Assembly: GCF_028698005.1 (NCBI RefSeq)
Contig: NZ_JAQVEJ010000010.1
Span: 1 to 39,013 of the forward strand
Reading direction: 5' to 3'
Source of the DNA: Hydrogenophaga sp.
Lineage (GTDB): Bacteria; Pseudomonadota; Gammaproteobacteria; Burkholderiales; Burkholderiaceae_C
DNA length: 39,013 nucleotides
In this document: one piece after another, positions 8,352 to 16,352 of the stretch
Numbering within the stretch: the stretch's first letter is position 1
How the letters are laid out: the number at the start of each line of letters is the position of its first letter
Notes under the pieces: generated by a model
The model's database searches: none
The model's input: the letters and a program-made list of their open reading frames with translations, nothing else
Told to the model about the DNA's origin: nothing
Program-made: the position numbers and the translations under genes

Positions 8352-8929
8352 CAGCGGTAAACCAGTTCAACGCGGCGGTTCTGGGCGTACGAACCTTCGT
8401 CGAAGCCCACCGCGGCGGGCTTCTCTTCACCAAAGCTGACGGGCTCCATCTGGCTGTCGGGGATGCCCATCAGGGACAGGGCCCGGCGGACGGATTCGGC
8501 ACGCTTCTGACCCAGTGCCAGGTTGTATTCGCGGCCGCCACGCTCGTCGGTGTGACCCTCGAGGTTGACCTTGCGGTTGGGGTTGGCCCGGAGGTAGCGC
8601 GCATTGGCCTCCAGAATGGGGGTGGCGTCCGAGCGCACATCGAAGCTGTCGAAGTCGAAATACACCAGGCGCTCCAGACCGGCAGGCTGAGGGGTGTCGA
8701 TGCCCGGCACGTTGACGCCGTCCATGCTGCCCTGGTCCATGGCGGTGCCGCCCTGGTCGGTGCCGGTGCTGGCCGTGGCTGCCGAGCGGTCCTCGACAGG
8801 CGCCTCGTCGAGCTTGACGCTGGAGCCGCAGGCGGCCAGTGCCATCAGCAACGCCACGGCAGCCGTGCGCTGGACAAGGGGACGGGAGAGTCGGGTGGCC
8901 AGGGACGTGGCGATGCTTCGAGTGGTCAT
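8351..8929 (-). CDS. pal: Peptidoglycan-associated lipoprotein Pal
   Basis: An outer-membrane lipoprotein of 192 residues. From the ATG at 8929 the signal peptide ends in the lipobox LMALAAC, followed by GSS and an acidic linker. The OmpA-like C-terminal domain has YFDFDSFDVR, the peptidoglycan-binding core NRKVNLEGHTDERGGREYNLALGQKRAESV and the end RRVELVYR. Pal anchors the outer membrane to diaminopimelate and binds TolB. The ORF track starts 27 codons earlier at an ATG overlapping the tolB stop; that extension spoils the signal peptide, so I prefer 8929. The 77 bp between tolB and this start is C/T-rich with a small GC hairpin and no obvious ribosome binding site, so the upstream start cannot be fully excluded. 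Confidence 0.93.
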   Translation of the reverse strand: MTTRSIATSLATRLSRPLVQRTAAVALLMALAACGSSVKLDEAPVEDRSAATASTGTDQGGTAMDQGSMDGVNVPGIDTPQPAGLERLVYFDFDSFDVRSDATPILEANARYLRANPNRKVNLEGHTDERGGREYNLALGQKRAESVRRALSLMGIPDSQMEPVSFGEEKPAAVGFDEGSYAQNRRVELVYR

Positions 8930-9006
8930 GGCAGTGCTAGGGAAGGAGGGGAAGAAGGAAAGGTCGTGTGTCATGTGGCGCCGGCACGGGGCCGGCGCGG
9001 TCAGGT

Positions 9007-10317
9007 TCATTTCAGGAAAGGCCCCCAGTCGGGCTCGCGGATTTCGCCCTGCACGCTGGCCAGCCGGGTTTTGACACGGCCGTCCAGCGTGGTGGTCATC
9101 AGGGCCTCCCCGCGGTCGCGCGTGGCGTAGATGATGAGGCGGCTGTTGGGCGCGAAGCTCGGGCTCTCGTCAGCCGACGTCTCGGTCAGTGCCGTGGTGT
9201 TGCCCGACGCCAGGTCCATGACATGCAGTCGGAACGCGCCACCGAGGCGGGAGATGAAGGCCAGCCATTTGCCATCCGGGCTGGGTGCCGGCGATATGTT
9301 GTAGTTGCCGTTGAAGGTGATCCGCTGCGCGCCCCCGCCATTGGCATCCATGCGGTAAATCTGCGGCGAGCCGCCGCGGTCGCTGACGAAGTAGATGCTG
9401 CGGCCGTCGGCGCTGAACACGGGCTCGGTGTCGATGCCGCCCGACTGCGTGAGCCGGCGCGGGGCCGTTCCGTCGAGGTTCAGCGCATAGACCTGGGCGT
9501 TGCCGGAAATGGACAATGCAGCGACCATGCGGCGTCCGTCGGGCGACCACGATGGCGCACTGTTGGAGCCGCGGAAGTTGGCCAGCAAGCGGCGGCGGGC
9601 CGTGAAGATGTCGTGCGAGTAGATGACCGGCTTGCGGGACTCGAACGAGACGTACATCAACTCGTTGCCGGCCGGCGACCACGAGGGCGAGATCAGGGGC
9701 TGGTTGCTGCGGAACACTTCCTGCGCGACCTCGCCATCGGCATCGGCCACCCACAGGCGATGCGTGTTGCCCTGTTTGGACACATAGGCGATGCGGGTCG
9801 AGAACACCCCCTTGTCACCGGTGAGCTTCTCGTACATGAAGTCGGCGATCCGGTGTGCGGCCTGGCGCAGATCGCGCGTGGTGACCGGATAGCTCATGGC
9901 CCCCAGGTCCTGACCACGGACCGCGTCCCAGAGGCGGAAACGGACGTCGAAACGGCCATCGGCCAGCCGCGACACGCTCCCGGTCAGCAGGGAGTCGGTG
10001 CCCTTGCTCCGCCAGGGCGCCAGATCGGGGCGGGACGACTCATCGAGGTGGTAACCCAGCGGCGGCACGAAGCGGAACTGGCCAGAGCGCTCCAGGTCGG
10101 CGCGAATGATGGCCGCCATGTCCTGCGTCACCAGCCCGTTGTCGCGAAACGGTGCAATGGAAAAGGGGATCTGCGTGGCCCCGGCGCCCGCCACTTCGAC
10201 GCGGAATTGTGCCCAGGCCGGGGTGAACGGGACGGCGGCTACAGCCGCGGAAGCTGCGGCCTGGCCCAGCCAGGTGCGGCGCGAAAAGCGAAATGCAAGG
10301 CGGTGGTTATCGTGCAT
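9007..10317 (-). CDS. tolB: Tol-Pal system beta-propeller protein TolB, with Tat-type signal peptide
   Basis: TolB is the periplasmic partner of Pal. After the signal peptide comes the N-terminal domain (FRVEVAGAGATQIPFSIAPF) and then a six-bladed propeller with repeated SWSPDG/FSADGR/PSPDGKWLAF motifs. The ATG at 10317 gives 436 residues; the track starts 14 codons earlier at a GTG. The N-terminus reads FRFSRRTWLG, then a mildly hydrophobic Ala-rich stretch and the cleavage site AWA-Q. The twin arginine followed by x-W-L fits a Tat signal, whereas E. coli TolB uses Sec. tolQRA are not upstream; the next gene is the divergent msbA, so tolB must have its own promoter. The gene opens the tolB-pal-cpoB operon. 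Confidence 0.93.
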   Translation of the reverse strand: MHDNHRLAFRFSRRTWLGQAAASAAVAAVPFTPAWAQFRVEVAGAGATQIPFSIAPFRDNGLVTQDMAAIIRADLERSGQFRFVPPLGYHLDESSRPDLAPWRSKGTDSLLTGSVSRLADGRFDVRFRLWDAVRGQDLGAMSYPVTTRDLRQAAHRIADFMYEKLTGDKGVFSTRIAYVSKQGNTHRLWVADADGEVAQEVFRSNQPLISPSWSPAGNELMYVSFESRKPVIYSHDIFTARRRLLANFRGSNSAPSWSPDGRRMVAALSISGNAQVYALNLDGTAPRRLTQSGGIDTEPVFSADGRSIYFVSDRGGSPQIYRMDANGGGAQRITFNGNYNISPAPSPDGKWLAFISRLGGAFRLHVMDLASGNTTALTETSADESPSFAPNSRLIIYATRDRGEALMTTTLDGRVKTRLASVQGEIREPDWGPFLK

Positions 10318-10369
10318 GCGAGGCGTTGGGGTTATTGGACCTTGGTGGATGAATTTCACTCAAAGTTCC

Positions 10370-10385
10370 ATGCGATGCATCGCAT
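10370..10385. promoter_or_regulatory. 16-bp perfect palindrome in the tolB/msbA divergent region
   Basis: ATGCGATGCATCGCAT is a perfect 16-bp inverted repeat without spacer. It sits in the 160-bp space between the divergent tolB and msbA starts, 52 bp upstream of the tolB ATG and 92 bp upstream of the msbA ATG. That position suits an operator for a dimeric regulator acting on one or both envelope genes. No regulator family could be assigned from the sequence alone. Confidence 0.4.
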
Positions 10386-10477
10386 TGGATAATACCGGAT
10401 GACGCAAGGCTGTCCGTCACAAGATGTGATCGCCTTGGAGGCCATTGGCGCCTGCAGTCCTCCCGCCCACTTCGCAC

Positions 10478-12286
10478 ATGTCCGATAAGCCGCCCGAGTC
10501 CCTTTCCATCCTTCAGCGTCTGCGGCGGTTCTGGCCCTATTTCCGGCAGGCCCGCAGCGGCATCGCGCTGGCCGTGATCGGCACCGTGATCGGCGCCGTC
10601 AGCGAGCCGATGATCCCGGCCCTGCTCAAAACCCTGCTCGACCGCGGCTTCACCGAAGGCCGCATCGATCTGTGGATGGTGCCTGTCGCCCTGCTGGGCC
10701 TGTTCGGCCTGCGCGGGATGGCGGGTTTCGTGGCGCAGTATGCGCTGTCCTACACCGCCAGCCTGGGTCTGCTCAACCTGCGGCGGGCCATGTTCGTCCG
10801 GCTCAACGTGGCCGAGCCGGGCCTGTTCGCGCGCCAGAGCGCCAGCAAGCTGTCCAACACCCTCGTCTACGAAGTCCAGAACGGATCGACCACCCTGGTC
10901 AATGCCCTGCTCACCCTGGCCAAGGACAGCCTGACCTTGGTGGCATTGATGGGCTACCTGATGTACCTGAACTGGAAGCTGACACTGATCGTGCTGCTGC
11001 TGTTCCCGGGACTGGTGGTGATCATGAAGGTGCTCTCGCGCCGCCTGTACAAACTCACACGGGCCAGCCAGCAGGCCACCGACGAGCTGGCCTACGTGGT
11101 GGAGGAGAACGCGCTGGCACACCGGATGATCCGGCTGCACGGCGCCCAGGCCCAGCAAGGCGGCCGCTTCGAGCGGCTGAGCGTGGTGTTGCGCCGGCTG
11201 GCACTGAAGTCAACCATCGCCCAGGCGGCCATGACGCCCCTGACGCAGTTGCTGGCCGCCGCTGCGCTGTCGGCCGTGATCGCCATCGCGCTCTGGCAAA
11301 GCAGCACCTCGGGCGTGACGGTGGGCAATTTCGTGGCCTTCGTCACCGCCATGCTGATGCTGATCGCCCCGGTGCGCCACCTGGCCGAGATCGCCGGGCC
11401 CATCACCCGCGGTCTGGCCGCGCTGGAGCGTGGCCTGGAGCTGATCGAGGGCACGCCCGAACAGACGGGTGGCCACCACGCGCCAACGCAGGTCAAAGGC
11501 GAGCTGTCGCTGCAGGATGTCTGGGTCCGATACCCGAGGCGCGAAGGTGAAGTCGACGCGCGCCCCGCCCTGCGCGGTGTCACGCTGGATGTGCGTGCCG
11601 GCGAGGTGCTGGCCCTGGTCGGGCCCTCGGGGTCGGGCAAGACGACGCTGGTCAACCTGCTGCCGCGTTTTCTCGAACCGAGCCAGGGGCGCATCCTGCT
11701 CGATGGAGTGGCCCTGCCCGACTGGGATCTGATGGCCCTGCGGCGCCAGTTCGCCATGGTCAGCCAGGATGTGGTCATGCTCAACGACTCCCTGGCGGCC
11801 AACGTGGCGCTGGGGTACGCCGATGCCGAAGGCATCGACGAGCAGCGTGTCCTGGCGGCCCTGCAATCGGCCAACCTCGGCGAGCTCGTGGAGCGCCTGC
11901 CCGAGGGTATCCACACCGGTGTCGGGCACAACGCCACCGAGTTGTCCGGCGGCCAGCGCCAGCGCCTGGCCATCGCCCGCGCGATCTACAAGGACGCGCC
12001 CATCCTGATTCTCGACGAGGCGACCTCGGCACTGGACAACGAATCCGAGCGCCTGGTGCAGGATGCCCTGTCGCGCCTGATGGCAGGCCGCACCACCCTG
12101 GTGATCGCGCATCGCCTGTCCACCATCGAGCACGCCGACCGGGTGGTGGTGCTGGCCGACGGCCAGCTGATCGAACAGGGTACGCACCAGCAGTTGCTGC
12201 GCCTGGGCGGGATGTATGCGCGGCTGCATGCGCAAGGGTTCGGTCCGGCCAGCCCGGTGGCCAGCACCGACATTCCGATCGACTGA
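10478..12286 (+). CDS. msbA: Lipid A / lipid exporter ABC transporter MsbA (fused membrane and ATPase)
   Basis: A half-transporter of 602 residues: six membrane helices in the first 320 residues and one ABC ATPase after that. The ATPase shows Walker A GPSGSGKTT, Q-loop FAMVSQDVV, signature LSGGQRQR, Walker B ILILDEATSALD and the switch His in IAHRLST. Length, single fusion and the helix II-III region fit MsbA, which flips lipid A-core from the inner to the outer leaflet. A generic multidrug exporter of the same subfamily is the alternative. The track starts at a TTG (10445); I prefer the ATG at 10478, which opens MSDKPPESLSI. Neither has an ideally spaced ribosome binding site; a GGAGG lies 3 nt before the TTG. 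It is divergent from tolB. Confidence 0.85.
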   Translation: MSDKPPESLSILQRLRRFWPYFRQARSGIALAVIGTVIGAVSEPMIPALLKTLLDRGFTEGRIDLWMVPVALLGLFGLRGMAGFVAQYALSYTASLGLLNLRRAMFVRLNVAEPGLFARQSASKLSNTLVYEVQNGSTTLVNALLTLAKDSLTLVALMGYLMYLNWKLTLIVLLLFPGLVVIMKVLSRRLYKLTRASQQATDELAYVVEENALAHRMIRLHGAQAQQGGRFERLSVVLRRLALKSTIAQAAMTPLTQLLAAAALSAVIAIALWQSSTSGVTVGNFVAFVTAMLMLIAPVRHLAEIAGPITRGLAALERGLELIEGTPEQTGGHHAPTQVKGELSLQDVWVRYPRREGEVDARPALRGVTLDVRAGEVLALVGPSGSGKTTLVNLLPRFLEPSQGRILLDGVALPDWDLMALRRQFAMVSQDVVMLNDSLAANVALGYADAEGIDEQRVLAALQSANLGELVERLPEGIHTGVGHNATELSGGQRQRLAIARAIYKDAPILILDEATSALDNESERLVQDALSRLMAGRTTLVIAHRLSTIEHADRVVVLADGQLIEQGTHQQLLRLGGMYARLHAQGFGPASPVASTDIPID

Positions 12287-12316
12287 CACCGGCCGCCGGT
12301 CGCCGGTCTGCCATGC

Positions 12317-12342
12317 AACAAAAAAAGGCTCCCGCGGGAGCC
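12317..12342 (-). terminator. Rho-independent terminator of the OmpA-like gene
   Basis: GGCTCCCGCGGGAGCC is a perfect self-complementary stem preceded on the plus strand by seven A residues, which gives a U-run after the hairpin on the minus strand. It lies 23 bp past the stop of the minus-strand outer-membrane gene and between two converging genes. It may also slow read-through from msbA. Confidence 0.85.
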
Positions 12343-12364
12343 CTGGTACTGACCCGGAGCCGGA

Positions 12365-13438
12365 TCAGAAGTTGTACTGGACGCCGGCACCGAAATAATC
12401 GACGTTGCCCCAGCGCGGGTTGTTGCTGCGGCCTTCCCGCGGGAAGTGATCGGCATCGAAACGCAGCGACAGCTTGTCGGTGAGCGAGTAGGTGGCGCCA
12501 ACGCCATACACGCCACGGGTCTTGGCGTCGCTGCCGCCGCCGAAGCTGTCGTGCTTGACGCGGGCGGCGCCCAGCTTGCCGAACAGGCGCAGCTTGTCGG
12601 TCACCTGGCCACCCAGGGTGACGCGTGCGCCCAGCGCCTGCGCGCCGACGTCAAAGGTGCGCGAGCCGTCCACGGCGCCGTACTGATGATCCTTGCCGCC
12701 CTGGAAGAACACCTCGGCACCGAGCAGTTCGTTGAACTGATAGCCGGCCCCGAACTGCGTGCCGATCTGGCGGTCGGTGTTGCCCACGCTGGTGGACGCG
12801 TCGGCGCCATGGTAGACGACGCTGTCATTGACCGCGCCCAGTGTGCCGAACACATACGGCCCCGCCACTTTCCTGGGCTCGGGTGCTGGCGCAGGCGCGG
12901 CCACCGGCACCGGTGCCGGTGCGGGCGCAACCACGACAGGCGCGGGAGCGGGTGCGGGTGCGGGCGCCGGGGCGGCAGCCACCGGAGCAGGCACCGGCAC
13001 CGGCCGCGGGAAGGCACCCGCGAAGCGGTTGTCGCACTGGGCCATGCTGGCGCGCACCGGCTTGCCGGTGGCATCCGCGTACACGTTCACGTCCATATCG
13101 GGGGCAAACGGCACGTACTTGCCCTGCAGCACCTTGGAGACGCCGTTGCGGCCATTCTGGCGGCCGACGCCGAGGTCGCAGGCACCGTTGGCGTACTCGG
13201 GGCCCAGATCGGCCAGCTTGACGGTCTTCACGCTTTTTTCGCCCTTTTGCAGGCGCGTGGGCATGCGGGTGACCGGCTGGTAGAAGCGGGCCTGGCCGGC
13301 CAGCACCGCCGCATCGCATTCGGCGGCCGTGTCATAGCCGGTGTTGCCGGTGGCATCCGTGGTCGGTGCGGCCCAGGCCGCAGCCGACATCAGGCTGCCG
13401 GCGACAAGGGCGATCGGGGTGAATCGAAACGTTCTCAT
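12365..13438 (-). CDS. Outer-membrane beta-barrel protein with N-terminal Cys module and Pro/Ala hinge
   Basis: A 357-residue secreted protein. The ATG at 13438 opens a signal peptide (MRTFRFTPIALVAGSL, cleavage near AWA). The track start at 13465 is a TTG outside it. Residues about 25-140 form a soluble region with three isolated Cys residues (AECDAA, GACDLG, AQCDNR) and no family I recognise. A hinge of about 40 residues made of Ala, Pro and Val follows. The last 165 residues alternate polar and hydrophobic strands in the manner of an OmpA/OmpX-like eight-strand barrel and end in GVQYNF, with the terminal Phe recognised by the BAM machinery. There is no OmpA peptidoglycan-binding domain; the barrel is C-terminal, the reverse of classic OmpA. 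The gene is monocistronic, with its own terminator. Confidence 0.8.
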   Translation of the reverse strand: MRTFRFTPIALVAGSLMSAAAWAAPTTDATGNTGYDTAAECDAAVLAGQARFYQPVTRMPTRLQKGEKSVKTVKLADLGPEYANGACDLGVGRQNGRNGVSKVLQGKYVPFAPDMDVNVYADATGKPVRASMAQCDNRFAGAFPRPVPVPAPVAAAPAPAPAPAPAPVVVAPAPAPVPVAAPAPAPEPRKVAGPYVFGTLGAVNDSVVYHGADASTSVGNTDRQIGTQFGAGYQFNELLGAEVFFQGGKDHQYGAVDGSRTFDVGAQALGARVTLGGQVTDKLRLFGKLGAARVKHDSFGGGSDAKTRGVYGVGATYSLTDKLSLRFDADHFPREGRSNNPRWGNVDYFGAGVQYNF

Positions 13439-13627
13439 GGCTTTCCTTCGCAATGAACAAAACAATGGGATGGATGCACTGTGCCTGTGCTGCGGCGTGC
13501 TGTCTGCCAGAGAAGTCCTACAGATTGCCCGAAGTGCCGGTCACTGCACACCGCTGTGGGCTGCATGCATCAGACTGTCGACACCGTAGCGGCAAACGCC
13601 GCGCACGGGATGTGACAAACGGTAAGA

Positions 13628-13651
13628 GCCGTGCGCGGGCGCACGCACGGC
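13628..13651 (-). terminator. Possible terminator hairpin downstream of rng
   Basis: GCCGTGCG and CGCACGGC form an 8-bp perfect stem around an 8-nt loop, 12 bp past the rng stop at the end of the long minus-strand operon. The run after it on the minus strand (TCTTACCGTTTG) is only partly U-rich. A transcription end here is likely by position but not textbook. Confidence 0.4.
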
Positions 13652-13662
13652 AGTGAGGCCGA

Positions 13663-15204
13663 TCAGAGCAGCACGATGTCGTACTGTTCCTGGGTCATGG
13701 ACGCTTCGGACTGCAGCGAGATCGGTTTGCCGATGAAGTCGGACAGACCGGCCAGGTGCTGGCTTTCCTCATCGAGAAACAGCTCGACCACCTGGGGTGA
13801 TGCGACCACGCGGAACTCCCGGGGGTTGAAGGCTCGGGCCTCGCGCAGGATCTCGCGCAGGATGTCGTAGCAGACGCTGCGCGCGGTCTTCACGGTCCCC
13901 CTGCCTGCGCAGGCGCTGCAGGGTTCGCTGAGCATCTGCGCCAGCGACTCGCGGGTGCGCTTGCGGGTCATCTCGACCAGGCCCAGTTGCGAGAACCCGC
14001 CGATCATGGTCTTGACCCGGTCGCGCGCCAGTTGCTTGCGAAACTCCATCAGCACCGCTTCGCGGTGATCCTCGGGCACCATGTCGATGAAGTCGACGAT
14101 GACGATGCCGCCCAGGTTGCGCAACCGCAATTGCCGGGCAATGGCCTGCGCCGCTTCAAGGTTGGTGCGGAACACCGTGTCATCAAAATTGCGTGCCCCG
14201 ACAAAGCCGCCCGTGTTGACATCGACGGTGGTCAGCGCCTCGGTCTGGTCGATGACCAGGTAGCCCCCCGACTTGAGCTCCACCCGCCGCCCCAGCGCCT
14301 TGGTGATCTCCTCGTCGACACCGAACAGATCGAAGATCGGGCGCTCGCCACTGTAGTGTTGCAGCTTGGGCAGCGTGTCGGGCATGAACTCGGCGGCAAA
14401 CTGCCTGAGCTGGCCGTATTGCTCGCGCGAATCGATCTTGATCGACTGTGTTTGCGTGCTGGCCAGGTCCCGCAGCACGCGCTGCATGAGGGTCAGGTCT
14501 TCGTGCAGCAGCGAGGGCGGGGGCAGGCGCGTGGCGGCGTCGCGGATGCGCTGCCAGGTCTTGCGCAGGTAGGCAATGTCCTCGCGCAATTCCTCGTCGC
14601 TCGCGTCCTCGGCGTTGGTGCGCAGAATGAAACCACCGGCGGTAGTGCCGTCACCCTGCGCCGCGGTCAATTGCATCACACGCTGGCGCAAGGCTTCGCG
14701 CTGGGCCGGTGGAATCTTCTGGCTGACACCGATGTGGTCATCCTGCGGCAGGTACACCAGCAGACGCCCGGCGATGCTGATCTGCGCTGTCAGCCGCGCA
14801 CCCTTGGTACCGATCGGGTCCTTGAGCACCTGCACCATCAGTGCCTGTCCCTCAAAGATCTGGCGCTCGATCGGCAGCACCGGATCGGGCTGGAGGACCT
14901 TGCTGGCGGCGCCGTTGGTGGCGGCAGCCGTCGCCGCCGTCACGCGTTCGCGCGGCGCGGCATGCTTGGCCGTGATGTTCGGCATGAGGTCGGCGACATG
15001 CAGGAAGGCGGCACGGTCCAGGCCGATATCGATGAAGGCGGATTGCATGCCGGGCAGCACCCGCGAGACCTTGCCCAGATAAATGTTGCCGACCAGGCCA
15101 CGCTCGAGCGTGCGCTCGATGTGCACTTCCTGCACCGCGCCCTGCTCGACGATGGCGACCCGCGTTTCCTGCGGTGCCCAGTTGATCAAAATGTCCTGGC
15201 TCAT
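13663..15204 (-). CDS. rng: Ribonuclease G (Rne/Rng family endoribonuclease)
   Basis: RNase G cuts single-stranded A/U-rich RNA and matures the 5' end of 16S rRNA. The 513-residue protein has the S1 domain near the N-terminus (GNIYLGKVSRVLPGMQSAFIDIG), the DNase I-like catalytic part with VDVNTGGF and VIVDFIDM, which hold the two metal-binding Asp residues of the family, and the zinc-link CSACAGRG. It ends soon after, without the long scaffold tail of RNase E, which makes it RNase G. The ATG at 15204 opens with MSQDILINW, the usual N-terminus. It is the last gene of the operon starting at yebC, 27 bp after maf, as is common with maf-rng pairs. Confidence 0.95.
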   Translation of the reverse strand: MSQDILINWAPQETRVAIVEQGAVQEVHIERTLERGLVGNIYLGKVSRVLPGMQSAFIDIGLDRAAFLHVADLMPNITAKHAAPRERVTAATAAATNGAASKVLQPDPVLPIERQIFEGQALMVQVLKDPIGTKGARLTAQISIAGRLLVYLPQDDHIGVSQKIPPAQREALRQRVMQLTAAQGDGTTAGGFILRTNAEDASDEELREDIAYLRKTWQRIRDAATRLPPPSLLHEDLTLMQRVLRDLASTQTQSIKIDSREQYGQLRQFAAEFMPDTLPKLQHYSGERPIFDLFGVDEEITKALGRRVELKSGGYLVIDQTEALTTVDVNTGGFVGARNFDDTVFRTNLEAAQAIARQLRLRNLGGIVIVDFIDMVPEDHREAVLMEFRKQLARDRVKTMIGGFSQLGLVEMTRKRTRESLAQMLSEPCSACAGRGTVKTARSVCYDILREILREARAFNPREFRVVASPQVVELFLDEESQHLAGLSDFIGKPISLQSEASMTQEQYDIVLL

Positions 15205-15231
15205 AGATTCTCTGGATAGGGTTCCGATCGC

Positions 15232-15849
15232 TCAGCCCAGGCGCACGCGGGCCTGCCGCAGCAGTTGGGCCGTCTCATGGGCGGGCAGCCCCATGATGCC
15301 CGAGTAGCTGCCGCTCATGTGCCGCACCCACATCGCTGCCCTGCCCTGGATGGCATAGGACCCGGCCTTGCCCAGGGGCTCGCCACTGGCCACATAGGCA
15401 CGGATCTCGGCGGCGCTCATCGGTGCAAACTCGACCCAGGACACCGACAGCGCCTCCAGGCAGCGGTCCTGGCGCGTGCCGGGCACGCCGATGGCCACCG
15501 CCGTCAGCACCCGGTGGCGCCGCTCCGACAGGGAGGCCAGCATCCGCCGCGCATCCGCCTCGTCCAGCGGCTTGCCCAGGATACGCCGGCCCAGCGCCAC
15601 GGTGGTATCGGCACACAGCACCGGCGATGGTGGCAGGCGCCGGTCGCGCATGCGCTGCAGGGATGCCTGCAGCTTCAGGCGGGTGACCCGCTGCACATAG
15701 GCCGCCGGCGTTTCGCCAGGCCGCACGGCCTCCAGCGACTCGACGTCCTCGTCCGCCCCGGGCAGAAGCAGTTCGCAACGCACTCCCCATTGGGTCAGCA
15801 GTTGCCGCCGCCTCGGGCTTTGCGAAGCCAGGTATATGAAATCAGCCAT
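15232..15849 (-). CDS. maf: Maf-family nucleoside triphosphate pyrophosphatase (YhdE type)
   Basis: Maf/YhdE proteins hydrolyse dTTP, UTP and modified nucleotides to monophosphates, cleaning the nucleotide pool. Family motifs are clear: IYLASQSPRRRQLL at the N-terminus, the ADTTVAL loop with the catalytic Asp, and GSYAIQGRAAMWVRHMSGSYSGIMGLP near the C-terminus. The ATG at 15849 gives 205 residues; the track's 13 extra residues overlap the upstream spacer and do not fit. It sits between rlmH (35 bp upstream) and rng (27 bp downstream). Confidence 0.93.
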   Translation of the reverse strand: MADFIYLASQSPRRRQLLTQWGVRCELLLPGADEDVESLEAVRPGETPAAYVQRVTRLKLQASLQRMRDRRLPPSPVLCADTTVALGRRILGKPLDEADARRMLASLSERRHRVLTAVAIGVPGTRQDRCLEALSVSWVEFAPMSAAEIRAYVASGEPLGKAGSYAIQGRAAMWVRHMSGSYSGIMGLPAHETAQLLRQARVRLG

Positions 15850-15884
15850 CGTGATCCTGGGAATTGTCCGGCCAGCGCCTGGCC

Positions 15885-16352
15885 TCATTCGCGGTGATAG
15901 GGGTGCTTGGCATTGACCGACCAGGCCCGGTACAACTGCTCGATCAGCAGGACCCGCACCATCGCATGGGGCAGGGTCAGGTCCGACAGGCGGATGCGCT
16001 GGTGGGCCTGGGCGCGAAAGCCAGGGTCCAGCCCGTCCGGGCCACCGATCACCAGGGCCACGTCATCACCGTCAAGCTGCCACTGCTGCAGTTGCTGTGC
16101 CAGTGCTTTGGTGGTCAGCGCCGTACCACGCTCGTCGAGCACCACCACACGGCACCCCTTGGGCAAGGCGGCCTGAATGCGATCGCGCTCGGCCGCCATC
16201 ACGGCATCGACCGTGCGCGAGCCCCGTGGCTCGGTCTTGACGGTTTTGAGTTCGACCCGCAGTTCCGGCGGGAAGCGCTTGGCGTAGTCGTCGTAGGCCG
16301 TCTGGGCCCAGTCGGGCACGCGCTGCCCGACCGCGACGATCACCAGCTTCAT
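15885..16352 (-). CDS. rlmH: 23S rRNA (pseudouridine1915-N3)-methyltransferase RlmH
   Basis: RlmH (formerly YbeA) methylates pseudouridine 1915 of 23S rRNA in the assembled 70S ribosome. The 155-residue product, the exact family length, starts [15 protein letters not shown]. It contains the SPOUT knot with the SAM loop [12 protein letters not shown] and ends in [14 protein letters not shown], the family's nearly invariant tail. The track's ORF from 16814 is the same frame extended through rsfS and is wrong at the N-terminus. The ATG overlaps the rsfS stop as ATGA, so the two are translationally coupled, as in most proteobacteria. Confidence 0.96.
   Translation of the reverse strand: MKLVIVAVGQRVPDWAQTAYDDYAKRFPPELRVELKTVKTEPRGSRTVDAVMAAERDRIQAALPKGCRVVVLDERGTALTTKALAQQLQQWQLDGDDVALVIGGPDGLDPGFRAQAHQRIRLSDLTLPHAMVRVLLIEQLYRAWSVNAKHPYHRE

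Noticed and set aside
12880-13000. GC-rich short tandem repeats that could suggest a repeat array
   Set aside because: They encode the Ala/Pro hinge of the outer-membrane protein; no CRISPR-like regular repeat-spacer pattern exists.
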